Source: Afipia birgiae 34632 | GTDB lineage: Bacteria > Pseudomonadota > Alphaproteobacteria > Rhizobiales > Xanthobacteraceae | Assembly (NCBI RefSeq): GCF_000308295.2 | Contig: NZ_HG326653.1 | Location: forward strand, 179,873-243,872 | Direction: 5' to 3' | DNA: 64,000 bases | Shown: positions 8,275 through 19,369 of the stretch, in pieces | Numbering within the stretch: position 1 is the stretch's first letter | Layout: every line of letters starts with the position of its first letter | Position numbers and translations under genes: made by a program | The notes under the pieces: model-generated | What the model saw: only the letters and a program-made list of their open reading frames with translations | What the model was told of the DNA's origin: nothing | Databases searched by the model: none

Positions 8275-10542
8275 ATGCGGAGCGCGCTGGGAGGCCCCCG
8301 CGTCTTGTTGAGACGGCTCCGCGAAGTGATGGCCGAACAGGTCAGCGCTCAGGAACGGCTCGACAAGATCGTGGTGCTGATCGCCGCCAATATGGTGGCG
8401 GAGGTCTGTTCGACCTACGTGCTGCGCGTCGACAACACCCTTGAGCTCTATGCCACCGAGGGTTTGAACCGGGACGCGGTCCACCAGACGGTGCTGAACG
8501 CCCATGAGGGCCTCGTAGGTCTCGTTGCGTCCGAGGCGACGCCGCTAAACCTGTCGAACGCTCAATCGCACCCAGCGTTCTCGTATCGCCCGGAAACCGG
8601 CGAAGAAATCTATCATTCGTTCCTCGGCGTGCCGATTCTGCGGTCAGGCAATACGCTCGGCGTGCTCGTGGTGCAGAACCGCGCCCACCGCACCTACGTC
8701 GAGGAAGAAGTCGAGGCACTGCAGACCACCGCCATGGTGGTCGCGGAAATGATCGCCTCGGGCGAACTGTCCGCCATTGCCAAGCCCGGCGCTGAACCCG
8801 CCGCGCGCCATTCGCTGCACAAGACCGGTGCGATCCTGTCGGACGGCATCGCGCTTGGTCATGTCGTGCTGCACGAGCCGCGGGTCGTCATCACCAACTA
8901 CATCGCCGAGGACCTACCGAAAGAGCTCAAGCGGCTGGATACCGCAATCCTCAAGCTGCGCGCCGATCTCGACCGCATGCTGGAGCGCGGCGATGTCGCA
9001 GAGGGCGGCGAACACCGCGACGTGCTTGAAGCCTATCGCATGTTCGCCAACGACCAGGGCTGGCAGCACAAGCTGCATGAAGCCGTCGCGACGGGTCTCA
9101 CCGCCGAAGCCGCCGTCGAGCGCGTGCAGTCCGACACACGCGCCCGCATGTTGCGCTCGACCGATCCCTATCTGCGCGACCGCCTGCACGATCTGGAAGA
9201 TCTCGGCCACCGTTTGATGCGCCAGCTCGTCGGACAGGATCACGCGCCGTCACGCGAGCAGTTGCCCGACAATGCGATTCTGATCGCGCGCTCGATGGGT
9301 CCGGCCGCATTGCTCGATTACGACCGCAAGCGGCTGCGCGGTCTCGTGCTGGAAGAAGGCACCGCCAATTCACACGTTTCGATCGTGGCGCGGGCGCTCG
9401 GCATTCCGGCGGTCGGGGAGGTACCGAACGCCGCAGGCATCGCCGATCCCGGCGACGCGATCATCGTCGATGGCACCTCCGGTTCGATCTACATCCGCCC
9501 GTCGAACGAAATCCAGTCGGCCTACGCCGAGCGCGTCCGCTTTCGCGCCCGCCGTCAGGAGCAGTACCGCGAACTGCGGGACAAGCCCTGTGTCACGAAA
9601 GACGGCCAGCCCGTCGACCTGATGATCAATGCCGGTCTCATCATCGACCTGCCCCACATCGATGACACGGGCTCGTCCGGCATCGGACTGTTCCGCACCG
9701 AGTTGCAGTTCATGGTCGGGCAGAGCCTGCCCCGCACCAGCGAACAACTGTCGCTCTATCGCGCAGTGCTCGACGCCGCCGGTGACAAGCCGGTCACCTT
9801 CCGCACGCTCGACATCGGCGGTGACAAGGCGCTGCCGTACATGGACACCATCGTCGAGGAAAATCCGGCGCTGGGCTGGCGTGCAATCCGCCTGGGATTG
9901 GACCGGCCGGGCCTGCTGCGCGGACAGATCCGCGCGCTGCTACGCGCCGCCTCCGGGCGCTACCTGCGCGTAATGTTCCCGATGATCTCGCAGGTCGACG
10001 AATTCGATCAGGCAAAACTCGTGATCGAACGCGAACTGACCTATCTGCGCCAGCACGGACATACCCTGCCCGAACGCGTCGATGTCGGCACCATGGTCGA
10101 AGTTCCGGCGCTGCTCTATCAGATGGACGAACTGCTCAAGCGGGTCGACTTCGTGTCGGTCGGCTCCAACGACCTGTTCCAGTTTCTGTTCGCGGTCGAT
10201 CGCGGCAATTCGCGGGTGACCGACCGCTTCGATACGCTGTCGGCGCCGATCCTGCGCGCCCTTCGCGACATCGCGACAAAAGCCACCGCGGCAGGCAAGT
10301 CCGTTTCGCTTTGCGGTGAAATGGCCTCGCAACCGCTCGGCGCGCTGGCGCTGATCGCACTCGGCTATCGCTCGCTGTCGCTGTCGGCAACAGCGCACGG
10401 TCCGGTGAAGGCGCTGATTCTTGACCTCGACGCCAAGAAGGCCGAAGCCATGATCACGCCGCTGCTGGATGCGCCGGCCGGAAGCGTCTCGATCCGCAGC
10501 AAGCTGATGGAATTCGCCGAAGCCGAAGGGCTTTCGTTGTAG
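8275..10542 (+). CDS. ptsP: Phosphoenolpyruvate-protein phosphotransferase, nitrogen PTS (EI-Ntr)
   Basis: A 755-residue EI-Ntr, the first enzyme of the regulatory nitrogen PTS. It takes phosphate from PEP and passes it to NPr. An N-terminal GAF domain covers about residues 20-165, where EI-Ntr is known to sense glutamine or 2-oxoglutarate in some species. The phosphorylatable His is in [20 protein letters not shown] (about residue 366). The C-terminal PEP-binding barrel shows [18 protein letters not shown] and the catalytic Cys in [11 protein letters not shown] kept the ATG at 8275 ([19 protein letters not shown]) because this N terminus looks family-like. It lies between lysC and prfA, an order common in Rhizobiales. 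Confidence 0.95.
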   Translation: MRSALGGPRVLLRRLREVMAEQVSAQERLDKIVVLIAANMVAEVCSTYVLRVDNTLELYATEGLNRDAVHQTVLNAHEGLVGLVASEATPLNLSNAQSHPAFSYRPETGEEIYHSFLGVPILRSGNTLGVLVVQNRAHRTYVEEEVEALQTTAMVVAEMIASGELSAIAKPGAEPAARHSLHKTGAILSDGIALGHVVLHEPRVVITNYIAEDLPKELKRLDTAILKLRADLDRMLERGDVAEGGEHRDVLEAYRMFANDQGWQHKLHEAVATGLTAEAAVERVQSDTRARMLRSTDPYLRDRLHDLEDLGHRLMRQLVGQDHAPSREQLPDNAILIARSMGPAALLDYDRKRLRGLVLEEGTANSHVSIVARALGIPAVGEVPNAAGIADPGDAIIVDGTSGSIYIRPSNEIQSAYAERVRFRARRQEQYRELRDKPCVTKDGQPVDLMINAGLIIDLPHIDDTGSSGIGLFRTELQFMVGQSLPRTSEQLSLYRAVLDAAGDKPVTFRTLDIGGDKALPYMDTIVEENPALGWRAIRLGLDRPGLLRGQIRALLRAASGRYLRVMFPMISQVDEFDQAKLVIERELTYLRQHGHTLPERVDVGTMVEVPALLYQMDELLKRVDFVSVGSNDLFQFLFAVDRGNSRVTDRFDTLSAPILRALRDIATKATAAGKSVSLCGEMASQPLGALALIALGYRSLSLSATAHGPVKALILDLDAKKAEAMITPLLDAPAGSVSIRSKLMEFAEAEGLSL

Positions 10543-10601
10543 CGACGCTTCCGGACCGTTCCGAAGCAGCCGCTGAATTCACCCTTGATCGACCGAGACC
10601 T

Positions 10602-11687
10602 ATGACCACACTGCCCGAAATCAAACTCGACGCGTTGCTGGCGCGTCATGCTTCGCTTGAAGCCGAACTGCTCGGCCAAGTGAATTCGGAAACCTATGTC
10701 CGCATCACGCGCGAGCTGAGCGAACTGACGCCGGTGGTCGATGCCGTGAAGGCGTATCGCTCGGCGGACGACGAGATCACCGGCATCGATGCGCTGATCG
10801 CGGATGCAGCCACCGAACCCGACATGCGGGCGATGGCGGAAAGCGAGCGGCCGCTGCTTGAAGCGCGCCGCGACGAACTCGCGCAGGATATCCGCATCGC
10901 CCTATTGCCCAAGGACGCAATGGACGATCGCAACGTGGTGCTGGAAATTCGCGCCGGCACCGGCGGCGACGAGGCCTCGCTGTTCGCCGGCGACCTGTTC
11001 CGCATGTACGAGCGCTTCGCCTCGTTGCAGGGCTGGAAGGTCGACCTGATCTCCGCGTCTGAGGGCACCATGGGCGGCTACAAGGAAATCATCGCCGAGG
11101 TGCAGGGCCGCGGCGCGTACGCCCGACTGAAGTTTGAGTCCGGCGTGCATCGCGTGCAGCGTGTGCCTGACACTGAAACACAGGGCCGCATCCACACTTC
11201 CGCGGCGACGGTCGCAGTGCTTCCCGAGGCCGAAGATGTAGATGTCGCCATCAAGAACGACGACCTGCGGATCGAGACCATGCGCGCGCAGGGCGCGGGC
11301 GGCCAGCACGTCAACAAGACCGAGTCCGCGATCCGCATCACGCACATCCCGACCGGCATCGTCGTAATGATGCAGGACAGCCGCTCGCAGCATAAAAACC
11401 GCGCCAGCGCGATGAACATCTTGCGATCGCGCATTTATGACGCCGAAAGACAGCGTCTCGATTCCGAACGCTCCGCCGAGCGCAAGGGCCAGGTCGGCTC
11501 CGGCGACCGTTCTGAGCGCATCCGGACCTACAATTTTCCGCAGGGCCGCGTCACCGACCACCGCATCAACCTCACGCTTTACAAATTGCCGCAGGTGATT
11601 GCGGGCGACGCTCTCGGCGAACTGATCGACGCGCTAACGACCGAGCATCAGGCGGCGCAGCTTGCGGAACAGGGCGGCGTGTCGTGA
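10602..11687 (+). CDS. prfA: Peptide chain release factor 1
   Basis: Class I release factor (361 residues) that ends translation at UAA and UAG. The GGQ motif lies in [15 protein letters not shown] (about residue 230), the site methylated by PrmC. The standard RF1 domains are present: the N-terminal helical domain, [15 protein letters not shown], and the [13 protein letters not shown] segment. The stop codon overlaps the GTG start of prmC, which couples translation of the factor and its modifying enzyme. Confidence 0.97.
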   Translation: MTTLPEIKLDALLARHASLEAELLGQVNSETYVRITRELSELTPVVDAVKAYRSADDEITGIDALIADAATEPDMRAMAESERPLLEARRDELAQDIRIALLPKDAMDDRNVVLEIRAGTGGDEASLFAGDLFRMYERFASLQGWKVDLISASEGTMGGYKEIIAEVQGRGAYARLKFESGVHRVQRVPDTETQGRIHTSAATVAVLPEAEDVDVAIKNDDLRIETMRAQGAGGQHVNKTESAIRITHIPTGIVVMMQDSRSQHKNRASAMNILRSRIYDAERQRLDSERSAERKGQVGSGDRSERIRTYNFPQGRVTDHRINLTLYKLPQVIAGDALGELIDALTTEHQAAQLAEQGGVS

Positions 11688-12574
11688 ACGCCAGCGGGCC
11701 GTTCGCCGGATTGACCGTCGAGGCGGCGCGGCGCGCATTGGCAGCACAACTCAGGGCAAAGGGCATCGAATCGCCTGACCTCGACGCGCGGCTGCTGATC
11801 GGCGCGGCGCTCGGTCTCGATCATACCGGGCTTGCAACGCAGGCTTCGCGTCTGATTACCGACCGCGAGGAAACAACCATCGTTTCTTTCGCGCAGCGCC
11901 GGATGACGCACGAGCCGGTCGCCCGCATTCTCGGCCACAAGGAATTCTGGGGCCTCGATCTTCAGCTTTCTGACGCCACGCTGGTGCCGCGTCCCGATAC
12001 CGAAACCATCGTTGCCGCAGCGCTTGACGTTTTTGCGGGCAATGCCGGCGCGACCAAGGCGCTTCGCATTGCCGATATCGGCACCGGGTCCGGCGCGATC
12101 CTGCTTGCGCTGCTGTCGGAGCTTGCGGATGCCACAGGCGTTGGCACCGATATCAGCATCACCGCGCTGGCGACCGCGGAACTGAACGCGAACCGGCTCG
12201 GCCTCGCTGGCCGGGCCTCGTTCGTGCAGTGCAACTATGCCGCAGCACTGTCCGGCCCGTTTGATCTGATCGTGTCCAATCCGCCCTACATCCGCTCCGC
12301 AGAAATCGCCTTTCTCGACGGCGATGTCCGCGGCCATGACCCGCATCTGGCGCTCGACGGCGGCGCGGATGGCCTCGACGCTTATCGCGCGATCACGCCT
12401 CAGGCGGCGGCTCTGCTCGCTCCAGACGGGGTTCTGATCTTCGAGGTCGGACACGATCAGTGCGCGCAGGTGAGCGCGCTGATGCGCGCGGCGGGATTAA
12501 CCCTGTCATCCTCGCCCAAGGCCGATCTGGGCGGTATTCATCGCGCCGTCTTGGGCCGAAAAACGGCGTTTTAA
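11684..12574 (+). CDS. prmC: Release factor glutamine methyltransferase
   Basis: PrmC (296 residues) N5-methylates the glutamine of the GGQ motif in RF1 and RF2. The SAM-binding motif [15 protein letters not shown] (about residue 126) and the catalytic IVSNPPYI (about residue 198) are both present. It starts with GTG at 11684, sharing bases with the prfA TGA; this start fits the overlap and the N-terminal helical domain that binds the release factor. Confidence 0.95.
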   Translation: MNASGPFAGLTVEAARRALAAQLRAKGIESPDLDARLLIGAALGLDHTGLATQASRLITDREETTIVSFAQRRMTHEPVARILGHKEFWGLDLQLSDATLVPRPDTETIVAAALDVFAGNAGATKALRIADIGTGSGAILLALLSELADATGVGTDISITALATAELNANRLGLAGRASFVQCNYAAALSGPFDLIVSNPPYIRSAEIAFLDGDVRGHDPHLALDGGADGLDAYRAITPQAAALLAPDGVLIFEVGHDQCAQVSALMRAAGLTLSSSPKADLGGIHRAVLGRKTAF

Positions 12575-13022
12575 AGAGGGTTCGGACCAGAAAAAACCTC
12601 TTGGAATATTGGCCCGGAGCGACTACGTTCCGGCCACAACATCGGTTCAGGGTCGTGGCCCCGGTCAGGAATGACGGGTTGAAGCCAGAAATCCCGCAAG
12701 GGATGCCCGCCGAGTGAAGGGTTCCAAAAAGGCAGGTCATGACGAGCGCGAAGGCTGAAAGAGCTGCGCTGCTTGGGACCGCGAAGCGAACGAAAGCCTG
12801 ATATTGCGCTTGTACATTCAACTGCAAAACATAGCGCCTGTTAGCTCAGGCTGATCCGGCCCAGATGGCTCATTGCCTTCGGGCATTTGGAGAACGCGTC
12901 CTTGTTGAACGCGACGTACGACAACCACGGTCTGAATATTTACGGTATCGCCGCCTGCGCGAATGCACTGGGCCGTGTCCGCACATCAATCACCACGATC
13001 CAGAATCGGTAAAAGGCACCAC
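12575..13022. other. 448-bp intergenic region, no gene recognised
   Basis: No reading frame here looks like a protein. A hairpin at 12611-12635 (GGCC-rich arms with one bulge and one wobble pair, loop ACTA) and an overlapping GGCCAC/GTGGCC pair at 12632-12660 may end the prfA-prmC transcript, though neither has a T-run. The right half presumably carries the promoter of the DUF4167 gene. Confidence 0.4.
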
Positions 13023-13763
13023 ATGAGAAACGGCCCGAATAACAACAAGCGCATGCGCAGCCGGAACAACAATAATAATAATAACAATAACAATAACCGG
13101 CGCGGCCAAAACCCGATGACCCGGGTGTTCGAGTCCAACGGACCGGACATCAAGATTCGCGGAACCGCTTCTCACGTTGCAGAGAAATATGTCCAGCTCG
13201 CACGCGACGCCCGCTCGTCCGGCGATCCGGTTGCCGCCGAGAACTACTACCAGCATGCGGAACACTATTTCCGGCTGATCGCCGCGGCGCAGGAGCAATT
13301 CCGCCAGAACCAGCCGCAGCAACAGCAGCCGATGCCGCGCGCCGATGGCGATGCGCTCGACGACAACGGCGATGACAGCGACAGCTACTCCAACTTCGGC
13401 GCCGAACCCGGCTTCGCGCCAGGGCATCAGCCACAACCGCAGCCGCAGTTTCAGCCCCGCGAACAACAGCCGTATCCGCGTGAACAGCATCAGCCGCGTG
13501 AGCAGAATTTCCGCGATCGCGACCGAGACCGCGACAATCGATCACAGCCGCAACCTTCCCCACAGCCTGTCGAAGGGGATCAGGTTGACCGCCTTCCGTC
13601 TTTCATTACAGGCGGCGCTCAGCCGCTGCCCAACGCGCCCAGCGCCGAAGGCAACGTCAATCCCGGCAACGGCGAGCGTTTCGGTCACCGCCGCCGGCGT
13701 CGTCCGCCAGGCCCGCGTCCCGAAGGGGCCGCTCAGCCTCCGGTGGAATCGGCCAGCGATTAA
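13023..13763 (+). CDS. DUF4167 domain-containing protein
   Basis: A 246-residue protein of unknown function found across Rhizobiales. I chose the ATG at 13023 (MRNGPNNNKRMR), the conserved start of the family. The N terminus carries a run of 11 asparagines coded by alternating AAC/AAT (13065-13097). The conserved domain follows (TASHVAEKYVQLARDARSSG, then DPVAAENYYQHAEHYFRLI). The rest is low complexity, rich in Gln, Pro, Arg and Asp, and ends in a basic stretch GHRRRRRPPG. The composition suggests a disordered, nucleic-acid-binding protein, which is inference. A strong hairpin terminator follows. Confidence 0.9.
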   Translation: MRNGPNNNKRMRSRNNNNNNNNNNNRRGQNPMTRVFESNGPDIKIRGTASHVAEKYVQLARDARSSGDPVAAENYYQHAEHYFRLIAAAQEQFRQNQPQQQQPMPRADGDALDDNGDDSDSYSNFGAEPGFAPGHQPQPQPQFQPREQQPYPREQHQPREQNFRDRDRDRDNRSQPQPSPQPVEGDQVDRLPSFITGGAQPLPNAPSAEGNVNPGNGERFGHRRRRRPPGPRPEGAAQPPVESASD

Positions 13764-13809
13764 GCCGCGCGATCTGACCTCGTGCCCGGGACGGCATGAC
13801 CTGAGCAAT

Positions 13810-13848
13810 ACAATGGCCCGCCCGAGCATTCCTCAGGCGGGCCATTGT
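13810..13848. terminator. Hairpin terminator between convergent genes
   Basis: A perfect 13-bp stem: ACAATGGCCCGCC at 13810-13822 pairs with 13836-13848 around a 13-nt loop. It sits between the convergent DUF4167 and methyltransferase genes, so it can serve both. A short T-rich tract follows on the plus strand only weakly. Confidence 0.7.
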
Positions 13849-13863
13849 TATTCAGGCGGCCGT

Positions 13864-14619
13864 TCAGCGGGTTGCGGGCCGATCATCGCGCCGTGTCGGC
13901 GTTGGCAGGAGAACCGGCGGCATCGACGGAATCAGCCGCGTGCGTTCGCGATGCGCCGGGATCGCGCGATAGACCTGCTTCGACGCTTCAACAATATGAA
14001 CACCCGCGAACGGCGATGACACCGCAGCGCTCATCCGCTCCCAGGCCACCGCCGAACGCAATACCCATCCACTCTGGAACGGCGGCACGAACAACGCTTC
14101 GCCCCATGCCGTCGGCGTGAACCATGTCTGCCGCAACAGCTGGGTAATCTGCGACCTGGAATAAGGCCGGCCGTGCCCGAACGGCGTGTTGTCGGTGCGC
14201 GTCCACACCCCGCGCCGGTTGGGAATGATCGCCATCATCCGCCCAGACGGCGCGAGCACACGCCACACTTCACGCAGAAGCCCTTCCGGGTCATCCGATA
14301 TTTCCAGCGCGTGAACCAGCAGGATGCGATCGACCGCAGCATCAGCCAGAGGCAGTGAAAATTCATCAACCAGAGTCGACAGGGTCGGGCGCGACGTCGG
14401 CCATTTTAAAACGCCCTGCGCGGCCGGCATCAGCGCGAAGCACCGTTCGGCGTCCTCGCGAAACAGGCCGAGATAAGGCGTCGGATAACCGAGCCCTGCG
14501 ACGCGCAGGCCGTCCGCGTTCGGCCAGTATCGCTGAATGCCGCGATTGATCAGCCGCCGCGCCACCGCACCGAGGCGCTGCGAATAGAAATTGCGAAGAT
14601 CGATCACGTCGATTGTCAT
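13864..14619 (-). CDS. Class I SAM-dependent methyltransferase
   Basis: A 251-residue methyltransferase-like protein. The start MTIDVIDLRNFYSQRLG is conserved in Rhizobiales relatives next to gloB. A weak motif I is seen at VAGLGYPTPYLG (about residue 40). The post-motif segments VDRILLVHALEISDDPEGLL and EVWRVLAPSGRMMAIIPNR are typical of this fold. The substrate is unknown. It is divergent from gloB, and hairpin copy B begins 5 bp beyond its start codon. Confidence 0.82.
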   Translation of the reverse strand: MTIDVIDLRNFYSQRLGAVARRLINRGIQRYWPNADGLRVAGLGYPTPYLGLFREDAERCFALMPAAQGVLKWPTSRPTLSTLVDEFSLPLADAAVDRILLVHALEISDDPEGLLREVWRVLAPSGRMMAIIPNRRGVWTRTDNTPFGHGRPYSRSQITQLLRQTWFTPTAWGEALFVPPFQSGWVLRSAVAWERMSAAVSSPFAGVHIVEASKQVYRAIPAHRERTRLIPSMPPVLLPTPTRRDDRPATR

Positions 14620-14623
14620 GACG

Positions 14624-14786
14624 CTAGTGTCCCAAATCCGAAGTTCGTTTCATTTCGCAGCACGCTCCCAAGCGAACTTCGGATTTGAAAGGACACTAGA
14701 AAAATATAGTTCTAGTGTGGCTTTAGCTCGCAAGTCCGCAAAATACAGCCGTAGAAATGATGCGGACTTGCGAGCCGCCACACTAG
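14624..14786. repeat. Paired bulged-hairpin element, copy B
   Basis: This has the same architecture as the element at 1185-1354. Hairpin 3 has arms 14624-14647 and 14673-14699 with a 25-nt loop. Hairpin 4 has arms 14712-14740 and 14761-14786 with a 20-nt loop. The two are 12 nt apart. The unpaired triplet is again AAA in the right arm of the first hairpin and TTT in the left arm of the second. Both hairpins begin with CTAGTGT and have AAGT(T/C)CG near the loop. The stem middles differ from copy A, yet each still pairs with its own partner arm. Loop remnants GAAATGA in hairpin 4 and its reverse complement in hairpin 3 support a mirrored, homologous origin. Confidence 0.85.
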
Positions 14787-14906
14787 CCTATCACGGGGAA
14801 CAGCGCCATGCAGCGGCCGCGAGGCGATCTCCGGAACGACGTTAACGCATTTCACTCGCGAATAAGGGCGTGTTAGCCTGCGCCATCCTCGATGAATGGA
14901 GACGTC

Positions 14907-15674
14907 ATGGCTGCCGAGATTCGCCTGTTCCCCTGCCTGTCCGATAATTTCGGCTACCTCATTCACGATCCGGTCACCAAGGCCACCGCCTCGATCGACG
15001 CGCCGGAAGCAGGCCCCATCATCAAGGCTTTGCAGCGCGAAGGCTGGACGCTGACCGACATTCTCGTCACCCACCATCATATGGATCATGTCGGGGGGAT
15101 CGCCGAACTCAAGACAAAATACAATTGCCGGGTGGTCGCGCCACACGACAAGGCCGCCGCGATTCCGCTTGTCGATGAGCGCGTCAAGGAAGGCGCCACC
15201 GTGAAGGTCGGCAACCTGAGCGCACGCGTGCTGGAAACCCCGGGCCACACCCTCGATCACATCAGCTACGTGTTCGACGAGGACCGCGCGCTCTTCTGCG
15301 CCGATACGCTGTTCTCAATTGGCTGCGGCCGTGTCTTCGAGGGCACTTATCCGATGATGTGGGAGTCGCTGCTGAAGTTGCGCGCGCTCCCGAACGACAT
15401 GCGCGTTTATTGCGGCCACGAATACACCGCCTCCAACGTCAAGTTCGCGCTCGGCATCGAGCCGAACAATCCGGCGCTGAAAGCCCGCGCGGAGGAAGTG
15501 GCGAAGCTGCGCGCGGAGAACCAGCCGACGATTCCGACCCTGATTCGCGACGAGAAGGAAGCCAACACGTTCCTGCGCGCGGATGTTCCCGCCGTCGCAG
15601 CCGCCGTCGGCCTCGCGGGCAAAAGCCCGGCAGAGGTTTTTGGCGAACTGCGCGAGCGCAAGAACAAGGCATGA
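14907..15674 (+). CDS. gloB: Hydroxyacylglutathione hydrolase (glyoxalase II)
   Basis: Glyoxalase II (255 residues) hydrolyses S-lactoylglutathione to D-lactate and glutathione in methylglyoxal detoxification. The binuclear metal motif THHHMDHVGG is near residue 56. Later ligands lie in ETPGHTLDHISY, CADTLFSIGCGR and YCGHEYT. I chose the ATG at 14907 (MAAEIRLFPC), with GGAG six bases upstream, over an in-frame ATG at 14892. Its stop codon overlaps the start of the cupin gene (ATGA), indicating an operon. Confidence 0.95.
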   Translation: MAAEIRLFPCLSDNFGYLIHDPVTKATASIDAPEAGPIIKALQREGWTLTDILVTHHHMDHVGGIAELKTKYNCRVVAPHDKAAAIPLVDERVKEGATVKVGNLSARVLETPGHTLDHISYVFDEDRALFCADTLFSIGCGRVFEGTYPMMWESLLKLRALPNDMRVYCGHEYTASNVKFALGIEPNNPALKARAEEVAKLRAENQPTIPTLIRDEKEANTFLRADVPAVAAAVGLAGKSPAEVFGELRERKNKA

Positions 15675-16111
15675 CAACCATCAAAGCCGGGTTGACCTCG
15701 CGCGACGTCATCGCGCGGCTCAGCCTGAAGCCGCATCCTGAAGGCGGGCACTATCGCGAGACCTTTCGCGATTCCCGCAGCGTCAACGGCGGGCGGGCTG
15801 CATCCACTGCGATCTACTTTCTGCTCGCGCGCGGTGAAAGATCCCATTGGCATCGCGTCGATGCAGCCGAGGTCTGGCATTATCACGCCGGCAGCGCGTT
15901 GACGCTGCGGGTCGCCGGTGACAACGGCGAGCGGGTGATCCGGCTTGGCGCCGATCTCGCTGGCGGCGAGGAGCCGCAGGCCGTCGTCCCCGCCCATGCA
16001 TGGCAGGCCGCCGAGAGCACGGGCGACTGGACTCTGGTCGGCTGCACCGTCGCGCCCGGATTCGATTTTGCAACATTCGAGCTTGCGCCGCCGGGATGGT
16101 CGCCCGTCTAG
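15671..16111 (+). CDS. DUF985 cupin family protein
   Basis: A 146-residue cupin of the DUF985 (YML079W-like) family. The pattern LKPHPEGGHYRETFRD, then YFLLARGERSHWHRVDAAE and WHYHAGSALTL, shows the His-rich cupin core. Members are of uncertain function, possibly binding or isomerising small sugars or acids. It is translationally coupled to gloB. Its 3' end overlaps the 3' end of the convergent EamA transporter gene by 4 bp. Confidence 0.9.
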   Translation: MTTIKAGLTSRDVIARLSLKPHPEGGHYRETFRDSRSVNGGRAASTAIYFLLARGERSHWHRVDAAEVWHYHAGSALTLRVAGDNGERVIRLGADLAGGEEPQAVVPAHAWQAAESTGDWTLVGCTVAPGFDFATFELAPPGWSPV

Positions 16112-16983
16112 GCAGACCGTTTAGCGATCATGTCCTTCGCGGCGATCAACCCGCCGCCCGCAATCAGCGCGGCTGCGATAGCCAGCGTCGCGGTCGGCTT
16201 GGCAAAGCCCGCTAGAATCAGAAACGCGGTCGACAGCAGTGGCGTGGCATAGGACGCAGCACCCAGCACGCGGATGTCGCCGCGCTTCATGCCGATATCC
16301 CACACGAAAAACGCGATCCCCACCGGCCCGATGCCAAGCGCCACGATGGCAAGCCATTGCACCGTCGTCTCCGGCCAGACCGTCGTCTCGAGAGCGAAAT
16401 GGCACATCGCGGCCAGCAGCGCGGTCGCAAGGCAAAATCCGGCAACCGCATCGGTCGGCACCGCCGCGAGTTTGCGCGACATCACCGAATAGCCTGCCCA
16501 GACGAACGCTGCGACAAAGGCCGCGACAAAGCCCGGTATATGCGCCGGATCTGGTGACGATCCGCCATTGCCTGCGAACAGCAAGATTGTTCCGGCGCAG
16601 CCCAGAACCGCGCCGACGATATGATGCGGTGCCAGCCGTTCGCCCGGCAGCAGCGACGAGAGCAACACGATCAGCAGCGGCCACAGATAGTTCAGCAACC
16701 CGGCTTCAGCCGGCGGTGCGAGGCGCAGGGCGAGAAAATACAGCGCGTGATAGCCGAACAAGCCGCCGATGCCGATCAGCCATACTGCAAGCGGTTGCCG
16801 CAAGGCGCGAATGGCCGACGGCCGCCACAGCCAGGTCAAGGGACCGACGCAGGCGCCGATGGCGAATGTCATTGCGAGTAGTTGAAACGGCGGAACGCGG
16901 CCCGTCGCAACAGTGAGCGCGGCAAGCAGCGACCACATGATGATGGCGGCAAGGCCGACAAGAGTGGCGGTTGAGGACGTCAT
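16108..16983 (-). CDS. EamA family DMT transporter
   Basis: A 291-residue ten-helix inner-membrane exporter of the EamA/RhaT type. The first repeat ends AGLLNYLWPLLIVLLSSLLPGERL and the second ends in RVLGAASYATPLLSTAFLILAG; both are quoted here only as landmarks at about residues 90-115 and 232-255. The substrate is unknown. It is convergent with the cupin gene. A small inverted repeat CGCGGAT/ATCCGCG spans its start region (16984-17010) and may be an operator. Confidence 0.87.
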   Translation of the reverse strand: MTSSTATLVGLAAIIMWSLLAALTVATGRVPPFQLLAMTFAIGACVGPLTWLWRPSAIRALRQPLAVWLIGIGGLFGYHALYFLALRLAPPAEAGLLNYLWPLLIVLLSSLLPGERLAPHHIVGAVLGCAGTILLFAGNGGSSPDPAHIPGFVAAFVAAFVWAGYSVMSRKLAAVPTDAVAGFCLATALLAAMCHFALETTVWPETTVQWLAIVALGIGPVGIAFFVWDIGMKRGDIRVLGAASYATPLLSTAFLILAGFAKPTATLAIAAALIAGGGLIAAKDMIAKRSA

Positions 16984-17056
16984 CGCGGATCAATGCCATT
17001 CAATCCGCGACAACACCATATCCATCGGCCGATTGCCGCACTTCCGGGATCGGAGC

Positions 17057-17782
17057 TTATTGCAGGTACTGTCCGCCGTTGATGGTCATCGTCGAGCCCG
17101 TGATGAAGCCCGACTCGTCAGAGGCAAGAAATACCACCGCGCGCGCGATTTCTTCCGGCTCACCGAGGCGGCTCACCGGAATTTGCGGGATCACGTTCTT
17201 CTCGAGGACGTCCTTCGGCACGGCCTGCACCATCTCGGTGTTGATATAACCGGGACAGATCGCATTCACCGTGATTCCACCGCGCGCGTTTTCAAGCGCG
17301 AGCGCTTTGGTAAATCCGATATCGCCGGCCTTCGCCGCCGAATAATTGACCTGCCCGAACTGGCCCTTCTGACCGTTGATCGATGAAATGCTGATGATGC
17401 GTCCGAACTTGCGGCCGCGCATGCCCTCAATGACCGGCCGTGTCATGTTGAACAGCGAGCCGAGATTGGTGTTGATGACCGCATTCCACTGGTCGAGCGA
17501 CATCTTGTGGAACGGCACGTCGCGGGTGATGCCGGCATTGTTGACCAGCACATCGATCGGCCCGAGTTCGGCCTCGACTTTCTTCACACCCTCCGCGCAT
17601 GCATCGAAGGCGGCGACGTCCCACTTGAAAACGGGAATTCCCGTCTCGGCCTTGAATTTTGCAGCGGCCTCATCGTTGCCGGCGTAACTCGCCGCAACCT
17701 TGTAGCCCGCAGCCTTCAACGCCTTGCTGATCGCAGCGCCGATGCCGCGTGTTCCGCCTGTTACCAATGCCACGCGTGCCAT
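17057..17782 (-). CDS. phbB: Acetoacetyl-CoA reductase
   Basis: A 241-residue short-chain dehydrogenase that reduces acetoacetyl-CoA to (R)-3-hydroxybutyryl-CoA with NADPH, the second step of PHB synthesis. The nucleotide-binding motif GGTRGIGAAIS is at residues 8-18. The catalytic Ser and Tyr-Lys lie in SISSINGQKGQFGQ and NYSAAKAGD (about residues 133-157). FabG-like enzymes are close relatives, but the length and position just downstream of phbA support PhbB. A strong terminator separates it from phbA, so it probably has its own promoter. Confidence 0.93.
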   Translation of the reverse strand: MARVALVTGGTRGIGAAISKALKAAGYKVAASYAGNDEAAAKFKAETGIPVFKWDVAAFDACAEGVKKVEAELGPIDVLVNNAGITRDVPFHKMSLDQWNAVINTNLGSLFNMTRPVIEGMRGRKFGRIISISSINGQKGQFGQVNYSAAKAGDIGFTKALALENARGGITVNAICPGYINTEMVQAVPKDVLEKNVIPQIPVSRLGEPEEIARAVVFLASDESGFITGSTMTINGGQYLQ

Positions 17783-17859
17783 GTCAGGTATCCCCTCCGC
17801 AGTTCACTGAAGTGTTTTTGGAAAATAAGTATTCAGGTCAATTGCGATAACAGCAAGAA

Positions 17860-17888
17860 AAAATGCCCGGCAAATCGCCGGGCATTTT
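17860..17888 (-). terminator. Rho-independent terminator of phbA
   Basis: A 12-bp stem (17860-17871 with 17877-17888, core TGCCCGGC/GCCGGGCA, loop AAATC). On the minus strand it is followed by a T-rich tract, the form expected for intrinsic termination of phbA transcription. It lies 27 bp after the phbA stop and before phbB. Confidence 0.85.
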
Positions 17889-17914
17889 GATTTGTGCACT
17901 GCGTTCAGAGAATT

Positions 17915-19162
<1,248 letters not shown>

Positions 19163-19296
19163 TTAACCTAACCTTCTGGTGTCAATCGGCCAAAGGCATT
19201 CTGCGGTTCGGGAGGGGTTCCCGGATCGGGGGCCTGCCCGGACATTAACCGTCCTGCACAAAACGGTAGCCGTACCTTTCTGAAAGTGCTTAGTTT

Positions 19297-19320
19297 ATTG
19301 CGATGCATTGTTTGCACTGC
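19297..19320. promoter_or_regulatory. TGC-rich site in the phbA-phaR divergent promoter (possible PhaR operator)
   Basis: The stretch contains TTGCGATGCATTG followed by TTTGCACTGC, a repeated TGC pattern 50-70 bp before the phaR start. PhaR proteins bind TGC-rich sites and repress their own genes in other species, so this is a reasonable autoregulatory operator. The core TTGCGATGCA is shared with the palindrome at 30468-30496. The assignment rests on position and sequence only. Confidence 0.35.
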
Positions 19321-19369
19321 CCTCGACAACGTCCTCCGGTTCCTCTTTTCGCTAGGTATGTGTGAGTCC

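Noticed and set aside
12575-13022. A tRNA or riboswitch in the gap before DUF4167
   Set aside because: No cloverleaf, T-loop sequence or known riboswitch core could be found on either strand.
14624-14786. Reading the hairpin pair as a CRISPR array or simple terminators
   Set aside because: There are no direct repeats with spacers, and the hairpins lie between gene starts, not gene ends, without T-runs.
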